Positions 55,801 through 64,000 of a stretch of 64,000 nucleotides of DNA are shown in pieces. Origin of the DNA: Telmatactis stephensoni (Eukaryota > Cnidaria > Anthozoa > Actiniaria > Isophelliidae); the NCBI GenBank assembly GCA_029948255.1, contig JALIZF010001781.1:186001-250000 (forward strand). Reading direction: 5' to 3'. The translations under genes and the position numbers were made by a program. The notes beneath the pieces are model-generated. The model saw only the letters and a program-made list of their open reading frames with translations. It was not told the DNA's origin and did no database searches. Every line of letters begins with the position of its first letter. The stretch's first letter is position 1.

Positions 55801-56618
55801 CTATTGGGCTTGCTGCTTACAACAAATAGACAATAATTTATTGTGCATCGAATAATTAGAGGCCTTTCTATTTCTAGAAATCAAGCTATTCCATAATTGC
55901 TTGGCATATTCCACTCCACTAAAGCACTGAAAACCACAAGTGCTGCTAGTGAGAGTTAAGTTTATTCCAATGCACACACCATCAGACTGAGGAAACTCAA
56001 CAGCTTTAGACAACCAATGTTTTGTCTTAAAAATCACAGCACCGACATGATCCCCAACAACCTCTACCATGGAGTGCAACCCTTCACTCCACCAAGCCAA
56101 GTTTATTATAGATAGATGGATGGATGCTTTATTATAAAAACTACTTAACAGCCAAGGGCTGAATTGCGTAGATATACATGTATTAGCACTTAATGTCTTA
56201 TTAGTCATTAGACAAAGCTTCAAGGTCCTTCAATACTCAGAATGGATGTAAATGAGGGGTTTACCTCAAGGGACAACAGTTGGACCACTTTTGTTCGTAA
56301 CATGGTTGGAATGATATTGTCAAGCCCATTTGATGCGGTGTTTGTCGCGATGGTTTGCTGCCCTGATAATGGTCAATGTGTGTGCGCCAAGACTAAGCAA
56401 TATTATATAATTAAAGGTAATTGAAAGCTGTAAATGAGTTGTCTCCATTGTCATTGATGACCTTTTGTTCCTGTTTTATTTACAATATTGTAAAAACAGC
56501 GTTGTTTTCTATGCACGGAATATTGTGCTTCAATGATGGGTAAAGCCTGAGCAACTGGTTACCTCACTGTAGAATTGGGATGGTCAACATGGACATCCGA
56601 CCGTCCTAACCATTCCAT
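52868..56618 (-). CDS. Candidate spliced gene of unknown function (exon chain, incomplete)
   Basis: Minus-strand exons with GT/AG borders and matching phases: 56618-56568 (ATG, MEWLGRSDVHVDHPN..., donor GTGAGG), 56357-56265 (QTIATNTASNGL..., donor GTAAAC); then about 55812-55710 (SPIAPEVPPHTSRTMSTSSL, lysine-rich end, donor GTAGGT), 54381-54330 (DGPDYICLKKTVEHLQY, donor GTAAGT) and 52999-52868 (ETMSLRESLAEEQIARRKME..., TGA). The last three join in phase. An open frame 56223-55801 (WLSKAVEFPQSDGV, FSGVEYAKQLWNSL) looks coding but ends only about 20 bases before the next exon, too close for an intron, so the link is unresolved (an indel, another donor, or a separate gene). The end is a charged, likely helical tail. 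No family recognised; a MITE sits in the last intron. Confidence 0.42.
53448..53827. mobile_element. 380 bp MITE with repeated AGTTGTCGACAACT sites
   Basis: Perfect inverted ends of about 50 bases (GGGTCTCCACAGACGAGACG and complement), flanked by TAA (53445-53447, 53828-53830). Five exact copies of the 14-base palindrome AGTTGTCGACAACT lie near 53471, 53640, 53683, 53713 and 53790, plus degenerate ones. It lies in an intron of the candidate minus-strand gene. TAA fits PIF/Harbinger. Confidence 0.85.
54390..55140. other. Probable intron, nothing recognised
   Basis: AT-rich stretch between two candidate exons; short (AACTAAAT)n-type run near 54410-54450. No gene or element boundary seen. Confidence 0.4.
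55148..55572. mobile_element. 425 bp fold-back element with inner hairpin
   Basis: Ends TAGCCACTTTCATACCGTGA and complement, arms of about 50 bases, ATTC on both sides (55144-55147, 55573-55576). In its middle a second perfect-looking hairpin (about 55315-55388; AAGAAATGTATGGTTGTAGG arms). Confidence 0.8.
55573..55636. mobile_element. 64 bp hairpin abutting the previous element
   Basis: ATTCTCGTCCCCAGAGCCC and its exact complement (19-base arms) around a 26-base loop that itself contains TACCGTACGGTA. Confidence 0.75.
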
Positions 56619-56885
56619 TTAGGTGTGGACGATAGGCAGTGTCAAACACAGTCGTAAGTCTGAGTATTATTATTTTCATCGTTTTCAACCCGTTTCCATC
56701 AACCTTAATCAAGTACTTTGAAGCTTGTAATTCAACATCAGTAGTACAAAGCCTCTGCTTTTTATTTCAACATATATTGTGGAAATTCTATTTTAGTACT
56801 GATTTAAAGCAATGACGCTATGCGACATTATGTACAAGGTAATCATCCAAGTTAGAATCCATAAAATCAAGGACTGACAGTTTAG

Positions 56886-56965
56886 TAGCCTGTGTACAGC
56901 CGTTTCCCACCCCTCCCCCTACGGGGAAAACCGGGGAGGGGTGTGGGACGGCTGTACGCAGGCTA
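56886..56965. mobile_element. 80 bp GC-rich hairpin
   Basis: Arms TAGCCTGTGTACAGCCGT / ACGGCTGTACGCAGGCTA and CCCCTCCCC / GGGGAGGGG. Probably a short MITE. Confidence 0.65.
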
Positions 56966-57117
56966 ACATTTTAGGAACATGGCACCTGCTATCTTATCAG
57001 AGTGAACTTGAGTCACATTATTTTGACTTGTGCAATGATGCAAGTTCCCTAAACTTTCCTCCTATATTTTTATCGACTCTAACTCAGATCAGAATCTAGT
57101 TTTTATTGAAGTCACAC

Positions 57118-57239
57118 CTAGTCCAGACGCTGGGCCCTCCTTCGCCGCTACTCTTTTTTATTTGGGCTTCCTGTTCCGCGACACAGGAAGCCCAAATAAA
57201 AAAAAGATGAGCGGCGAAGGAGGGCCCAGCGTCTGGACT
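57118..57239. mobile_element. 122 bp near-perfect palindrome with 9-base target duplication
   Basis: Arms of about 55 bases (TAGTCCAGACGCTGGGCCC and complement; inner GGGCTTCCTGT / ACAGGAAGCCC) around a short loop. AAGTCACAC occurs on both sides (57109-57117, 57240-57248). The inner word GGGCTTCCTGT is also at the edge of the BTB flanks. Confidence 0.8.
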
Positions 57240-57668
57240 AAGTCACACATAATCCAAATTTACGTGTCAACAATAAACCAATATGCATAAGTGAAAATTG
57301 CAGCCAAGATTCATGGTAATATTTAATCTCACTGGTTGCCTCTGGCTTGTACAGACGTTTGGGTCCGATCTCAAACCTTCTTCAATGTAAAGAACGTTAG
57401 ATTTGCACGTGCGTTTTAAATCTAGTTATTTGCGCGCGGTTTTGTAGAAATTATAAGCGTATTATAAATATTGGGTATCTGAATATGATCGTTCCCTGAG
57501 TTATCTAGTTCAGAATACCATGTCCAAGAACAATAGTTGTTACCAGTGGCTCTCTTTTTCTACCACCGGAGCTGTCTCCAAGTCAAACTCGTGTCTCACT
57601 TTATTTGCATGCTGTTCTATCTTCGACGATTTGTGATAGTTACAAAATGAGTCAAACAGTGAGATTAA

Positions 57669-59483
57669 GGTGTTTCAAAGTAGTTGTTGACGCGCTACAC
57701 CTCTCATTTTAAATTCGCGATTTAATGGACTTCTTCTCGTCGGATCAAAATATCCTTTGGACCAATTATCAAGCAAAGATTGAATTTTTGAATGTTAGTA
57801 ATTTTAAGTCAATCTGTGATTTTACAGCAAAGATATTCAATGATCGTTTAAATCAGTCTTTCTAAAATATCTCCCGTTTACGATGAGCTTTTGAAAAGCG
57901 ATAACATAGGCCTAAAACTTCACATTCATGCACACATACTTATAGTTAAATCAGAGAGTTTAAACAGAGCGATTTCGAGTACTAGACGCAAACATTTTTT
58001 ATGCGTATTTTGCGTCGCAAAAACTAAGGTATAGCTTGTCATGCAGAAAAGAAATACTCGGCGCTCAAACATATGCGCTAAAATACTGAAAACACGTTGC
58101 TATATTGTTGTTCTTTCTCTCTGGTAAATTGCACTGGTTTAAGTGTTCATTTGGCGGAGTTATGATTTTTCTTCTGATAGTATGTGGGATTCACTAGCTG
58201 CGACAATTTTAACTTTCAAGCGGCGTAAGAGATATCTCTTCAAGTCATCACTGTTTAGAGCCCAAAATCACGGATATACTTACTCAAAGTATCATAAAAC
58301 ACGCAGCAGAAATTTATTAAATTTGATATGTAAAGCAACATTTTTCAATTTCACTTGAATACAGTGCTTCAAACGCGCCGGAGTAGAATCAAACCCGTGT
58401 GTACAAATGCATGACGATGGCGTGATGCTTGCTGATTATGTCACGCTACATTCCTTCGCACCCGTGTTACGATGCATTTGCATATAGTGCCTTTACACTT
58501 CTTTCGATGCAATGCCTGCAACTAAAAGTTCGAGAAGTAAGAAAAACCGTAGACTTGCTGCACGTTTGGCAAGAGAAAAAAAAAATGGGGGAGCCGCAAC
58601 TAATTTTTCCAATTTCGAGTTTTGTGTGATCCTTTCAGTATAGTTCCTAGTTCAAATAAAACCGCGGTATGCAAATGCGTCGTAACACGGGTGCGAAGAA
58701 ATGTAGCGTGATATAATCAGCAAGCATCACGCCATCGTCATGCATTTGTACACACGGGTTTGATTCTACTCCGGCGCGTTTGAAGCACTGTATTCAAGTG
58801 AAATTGAAAAATGTTGCTTTACATATCAAATTTAATAAATTTCTGCAGCGTGTTTTATGATACTTTGAGTAAGTATATCCGTGATTTTGGGCTCTAAACA
58901 GTGATGACTTGAAGAGATATCTCTTACGTCGCTTGAAAGTTAAAATTGTCGCAGCTAGTGAATCCCACATACTATCAGAAGAAAAATCATAACTCCGCCA
59001 AATGAACACTTAAACCAGTGCAATTTACCAGAGAGAAAGAACAACAATATAGCAACGTGTTTTCAGTATTTTAGCGCATATGTTTGAGCGCCGAGTATTT
59101 CTTTTCTGCATGACAAGCTATACCTTAGTTTTTGCGACGCAAAATACGCATAAAAAATGTTTGCGTCTAGTACTCGAAATCGCTCTGTTTAAACTCTCTG
59201 ATTTAACTATAAGTATGTGTGCATGAATGTGAAGTTTTAGGCCTATGTTATCGCTTTTCAAAAGCTCATCGTAAACGGGAGATATTTTAGAAAGACTGAT
59301 TTAAACGATCATTGAATATCTTTGCTGTAAAATCACAGATTGACTTAAAATTACTATCATTCAAAAATTCAATCTTTGCTTGATAATTGGTCCAAAGGAT
59401 ATTTTGATCCGACGAGAAGAAGTCCATTAAATCGCGAATTTAAAATGAGAGGTGTAGCGCATCAACAACTACTTTGAAACACC
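57669..59483. mobile_element. 1.8 kb TTAA-flanked near-palindrome, copy 2
   Basis: Same element as 42703-44501, outside the BTB array; TTAA at 57665-57668 and 59484-59487. Same 71-codon frame on both arms (58143-58358 +, 58794-59009 -). The centre carries a small insertion and a longer A-run compared with copy 1. Confidence 0.87.
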
Positions 59484-59487
59484 TTAA

Positions 59488-60155
59488 ATATCCATGTGTT
59501 GGATCCTTTGTCCAGCATTCTAAAATTAACTCAAAATTCCACTAACTTCAATTACAGTATTTTGTTCTCTTTTACTTAAAAACCAAGAATCAGAAATGAA
59601 AAGGTGCAAATACAAGCAATTCTGGACATTACATAATTTCAAGCTGCAAATGATTTTTCTAAAAAGTACTTGGCCACTAGAACAATAATATTCAAATAAA
59701 TGAGAAACCCCATTCAAAGTTAGAAAAAATGCGTTTGGGGCATCCGGTGAAAACGTTTAACAGAATCCTTGAAGAACTGAGACCCAATACTGATAACGTG
59801 TTCTAAGGGACCAGCAAGAGCTTATATGTTACTGGTACTATCCATCTTCTGCTACAAAGTCTACTTCTTCAATGCAGCTAGAATTTTCTAGGTTTCAATG
59901 CAGTGATAAGGCATTGGTCCATTAAATTACGCCATAATGGGCAAAGTTTATCATTAACATGATTATTCCCAGTCCAAAGAGCAGAAATTTTCGTTCAGGA
60001 ACGACAACTTTGAACAAGGAAACTACTATACTTAGGAAAAAAATACTACAAATCTTTGATTTCGTTTTAAAAATATTTAAGAAATTATACTTTTAAAAAT
60101 ATATAGTTTCGCCAGGGCTTATACTGGACTTTAACTACTTAAATTAAGATACAAA
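59488..60155. other. Stretch with nothing recognised
   Basis: AT-rich, only short frames; no repeat edge seen. Confidence 0.4.
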
Positions 60156-60157
60156 TA

Positions 60158-60297
60158 GAGTGGTTTTCATAAACCCGTGAAACAAAAGTTAATTATTAGC
60201 TAGTAATAGCCAGATTCAAACAATAGAAAACAAAGGAATTAGAGACTAATAGTACTAAATTCGCTAAAATGTATTTCACGGGTTTATGAAAATCACT
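60158..60297. mobile_element. 140 bp TA-flanked MITE (GAGTGGTTTTCATAAACCCG ends)
   Basis: Ends complement each other with one mismatch over about 25 bases; TA at 60156-60157 and 60298-60299. The first 12 bases resemble those of the 51759 MITE. Confidence 0.8.
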
Positions 60298-60760
60298 CTA
60301 GCAAGGCATTCAATGTATCGCTACTATTAAAATTACAATTATAATATTTGCATACTACAATTATATTATTAATTATATTCATTTTGAAATCACTAGCAAA
60401 TACTGCAATCTGATTGGTTAAAAAGGATGCAATTTATTCCTAAATCACATCTTTTTGTTACATTAATTAAATCGCACCTTTTTGTCAGCCAATCACAATT
60501 GTACATTGTACACGTTTTTTAACAATTCATGAAATTATTCAACTGTAATAAAAGAAGCTTGAGTATTGGAGTTTCAAAATGGATATAATTAAGTGGTAAT
60601 TGACCTTCGTGTCGTGCAATTTTGGCCCAGAAATCATACTCGTGATTATCAAACTGCACTCCCGCTATGCGGTCGCGCAATTTTGTCATCACTCGTATGA
60701 TTTCAGCCCAAATTGCATTCCACTCAGTTTTAATTACCATTGTAAATTATCATCTGATAA

Positions 60761-61777
60761 ACTATAGTGAACAATCCGCACCTTACGGTAAGTGGTCACT
60801 AAGCAGTCAATAAGCGGTTGGCAAGTGGTTGGTAAAGGTCGATAATAGATTGGATATGGCCGATAAGTGGTCAGTATTATAATGTATCAGTAACGTGGTG
60901 GGTAATCTAACAGTAAGTGGTCAGGGACGTAAGGGTTTGCGGTGATGCGGTTTTGCGTTATTTTTGATGTGGTTTTGCGGTTATTAGTTATTTTAACCTG
61001 CGGTTTTTGGCTTCACATTTTGTACGCGGTTTGCGGTTTGGGGGATTTTGACGATTTTTGTTGCGTTTTCTTTTCTCAATTTTGTTCGCGGTTTTGCGGT
61101 TTCCATCCCCCTTACGACCCCCTCGGTAAGGTAAGGGTAAGGTGATGTTAAGGTGACAGATAACGGTAAGGTAAGTGGTAAGACAACTGCAAGGTGTAAG
61201 GAAATAGTTCCTAATCTCTCATGGTGAACTTGAGCCTCCCTTGCAGAGGTTCTTAGGTTCGTGACCAACCTAAGAATGTTTGCAAAGGAGGCTAAGTAAA
61301 TTTTAAATCTTGAATAAACTGCCCCACATCAACTAAAGGATTTAATGATAACAAATTAACAAAGATGACTCCACAAAGCACCAAAGTGAGAATTAGACTA
61401 TAACCTAAAAAAGAGAAGCAAGACACTTTGCCGAATCAACAAAGTTTTCAACTGTCACGAGATTTCTTATGTTATTGCTATGAAAGATCTTTAAAAAGGA
61501 AAATGGATTGACTTCTATTTGATGTATGAGTTTTTCCGCGTTTTAATATCAGCCTAAAAGACACCAATTCATCTTCGTGACCATTTCAACCAAACTACTA
61601 AATTTCGCCAAACCAAAGCAAGTTAAGTTCCATAAATCAAACCTAAATTTACTGATTGTCGATGATGGTTGGTTAAGTAGTGGCAAGAACAGTAACACAT
61701 AAGGTAAGGAACGGTAAGTGGTCGACGAATACATCAGGTACTGACCACTTACCGTACGGTGCAGATTGTTCACTATA
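60761..61777. mobile_element. 1 kb TIR element with TAAGTGGTC subterminal repeats
   Basis: Ends TATAGTGAACAATCCGCACC and near complement, followed inward by CTTACGGTAAGTGGTC. Many degenerate TAAGTGGTC / GGTAAGG words lie near both ends; 60930-61110 holds GCGGTTTT repeats. A hairpin lies at about 61234-61293 (AGCCTCC..TTCTTAGGTT arms). TA target likely. No transposase seen. Confidence 0.6.
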
Positions 61778-61782
61778 ACCAT

Positions 61783-61949
61783 CTAATAAGAGAAAAGTCG
61801 GCTCTTGCCAGCAAATCCAGGGCAGCAACCACGTGCTAAAATCATTGCCCCCCGATGTAGATTGGGAGTCTTCTGTTCATCATCAGAATGTTCATCGTCC
61901 CTAGAGCCATCATATGAGCCACTTGTGCTTTGATGGATTACGTCTTCTG
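61783..61949 (-). CDS. Candidate terminal exon of an unknown gene
   Basis: Minus-strand frame open from a likely acceptor (CTTCATTTCATGCCATAATAG or 3 bases on) to TAG 61783-61785. It reads about 54 residues: a polar acidic part (SYDGSRDDEHSDDEQK) then GAMILARGCCPGFAGKSRLF and the end. The frame is blocked by nothing inside and the acceptor has a fair pyrimidine tract. The stop is 6 bases from the edge of the 1 kb TIR element. Upstream exons would lie right of 62000 and were not found. Family unknown. Confidence 0.4.
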
Positions 61950-64000
61950 CTATTATGGCATGAAATGAAGGTATAACAAGAAGTCTTAGAATGAAAGTAA
62001 GATATCACTCGCATTTCTCTACTAACTAGGTGGGGCATGGTCATCATACATAATGCAGCCAGTTACTTGTTAGGTATGTTATTGAGGTAGTGTGCTACAT
62101 CCATGGTTTAAATGCACTTAATGTTTGTTAGGGAGGAAAGCATGACACTGCCCAGGCTTAGGACAATCATTATGTGCAGTACAATTAGGAAGCTGCTGTT
62201 AAGACTTACTTTTACCATACCACTGTTTACTCGGGAGATTTATAAATTGAACAAATTAAACCTATGTTTAGAGACAAATATTGAGGGAGAAAAGAGAAAT
62301 TAAATAAAGAAATTTAATTTACCAACAACTGTAAGTGATGGCATACATATTACATCATGCCAGCGGCGAGTAAACGACATTATATACTCTTTAGGACTGC
62401 TGTTATACCTTCATAAAACATGCACACAACAACATAGCTCTTAGAATCTCTTTAGCTTACATAGAGCTTAGGAAGTCAGCAAATTGTAACATAAATCAGC
62501 TAAAAGAAACAAACCTAAATAATTGTTGTCTTTTGTCCTCTGTGAGTTGACTGTTTGGTAAGTGCTGAACAAGATTAAAAAAAGCTATCTTAATAAGAGA
62601 TCACAGACTGATCAGATAATTCAGCCACAGACATGCACATGTTGCTTTGTCATTTACAATTTCATAATAAAAATGGTTATCAATATATCATTTTTGAGTA
62701 ATATTGATACGGGTTGTTATATTTTTTTCTGGTTATTTAGTTACGAACGGTAGGTACAGTTGGACAAAAGGTCCTGTTATAACTACGTCTCTCTCCTGTA
62801 CCTAGCCACCACATTTATAGTACAAAACACAGAACACTTGACTCCTCAAAGATGGAGTTTTGCATGCACAGACGCGACACATGACCTATTGCTTTGCTCG
62901 GCTCATTTTCGCCAGCAGTTGACCGACAGTCAACCAACAAGGAATTTAAGACGCGGTTATTCTACACTTTAACCCGGTGAGATAATACAGATGCTGCTCG
63001 GACCTTTCCCATGAATCGTTCTGACAGTCTACATATAAATATACCTCTGTTATATACATTCCATGTTGTTAAAAAATTGTACTTATACATTTGTTTTACG
63101 GTAAATAAGAACAGGAACAAATTGTAATAAGCAGTCTAAACTTGGTGTATTGATATAAAATATACTCTTAATGTAAACGCTAACGTGCTATTAACTGGAA
63201 GCCTGTAACCAGATCTGCATTTCTGCGAAGTCAACACTCTTTTGGTAGAGAAATAAACTAAAACTGTTGAGCTTCGCCAATATGAGGAAGTAAGTTGCCG
63301 ACACTCTATTCGTCAGATTTTGACTTTGAAAGTAGTTTCATTGCAAGAGTGCGACAATGGTCACAAAAACACACACAAATTCATTTGGTTTGCAATTGAA
63401 GTTGTGTCTGGAATTATAAATTACTCCGTGGGAATTGTAGGCAGCGTCGAATTATAAAATGGCCTTTTTTAGTTCTTCTTTATTTGTTGCAAAATGCAAA
63501 TAAGTCTCTAAAACGTGCTCAGCATCAAAATCCGCCAAGAAGTCGATGAAATTCAACTTCAAATAAAACTTCCATCAAGCGCACGCTTATCAACAAAGCG
63601 TTTGTACTATCTTAGTGTTACCCAGCATCAACGTCAAGACATGTCGAATAGAGTGCATTGCGAGCAAAGCAGACACTTGCTCGCACAGCAATTTGTTTGA
63701 GTGAAGATGTATGTCTAGCAAAGGGTAAACTTTATGGAATCCCTCCGATCCAGAAGGTTATATCCTCAGAACAAGAAGACAACACTACTTTTACGTTCAA
63801 TCAATATCTGGATATGGAATAAATATTGTGTAGTCATCATAACCTTAGGTAAAAACACCAAACTAAAGTTTTTCAAGTAATGAATGCCACCTACATCGGA
63901 ATAGAGTAAATTGATATTATAGACATTTAGCAGACCTTAATGGTTTCTTTTGTATGTCTTTGACTATTATATGTTTGGTGTATAATTATGTATTTAACAA
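61950..64000. other. Right end, nothing firmly recognised
   Basis: AT-rich with short frames only (for example 62760-62972 + and 63515-63700 +), which lack family features or clear splice support. May include introns or untranslated parts of the gene ending at 61783. Confidence 0.35.

Noticed and set aside
56242..56424. Plus-strand 60-codon frame
   Set aside because: The minus strand over the same bases gives an exon with donor, acceptor and phase agreement; the plus frame has none.

Overview
The window looks like anthozoan cnidarian DNA, probably a stony coral or sea anemone. This is inference from three things: AT-rich animal sequence, GT/AG introns in the right-hand part, and the repeat mix (CR1/L2-like LINEs, Penelope-like and Ty3/gypsy remnants, a tRNA-derived SINE and a very large load of fold-back elements). 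No bacterial operons, rRNA or CRISPR were seen.

Left two thirds (about 1.6-46 kb): six tandem same-strand copies (A-F) of an intronless BTB-BACK-PHR gene (BTBD1/2/3/6-like, presumed CUL3 substrate adaptor). Copy C (23495-24796, 433 codons) is the only one open from end to end. Copy A has lost its BTB domain at the junction with a LINE. B, D, E and F each carry one small frameshifting insertion (2, 1, 2 and 1 bases) in an otherwise open frame. Each unit has the same order: a remnant of a Ty3/gypsy integrase end, a conserved block of a few hundred bases before the ATG, the gene, then a long shared downstream flank that ends in a TIR element with G-rich ends. Units differ mainly by which mobile elements landed in the flanks. 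The block from A's 3' half onward is almost identical to the block from C's 3' half and shares the same LINE and fold-back insertions, so a multi-kilobase duplication came after them. A seventh unit (about 46-48.7 kb) has the flank and the integrase remnant but no gene; a LINE lies there instead.

Mobile elements with most content: (1) the first 1.6 kb is the intact 5' half of a minus-strand CR1-like LINE ORF with a hydrophobic leader, a perfect 2A-type skipping motif and an APE endonuclease; (2) 11249-17184 is a 5.9 kb TA-flanked element with about 56-bp inverted ends, a decayed IS630/Tc1-type transposase at one end and, converging on it, a broken accessory gene with PB1-like and zinc-knuckle-like parts; (3) two copies (42703-44501 and 57669-59483) of a TTAA-flanked 1.8 kb near-palindrome whose arms match each other better than they match the other copy; (4) many short palindromic MITEs, several with clear target duplications and an empty site in another unit.

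Right third (about 50.5-64 kb): outside the array. It holds more MITEs and signs of ordinary spliced genes on the minus strand: a phase-consistent exon chain between 52868 and 56618 and a terminal exon at 61783-61949. I do not recognise either product. Coordinates of repeat blocks are read by eye and may be off by a few to tens of bases unless a target duplication is stated.
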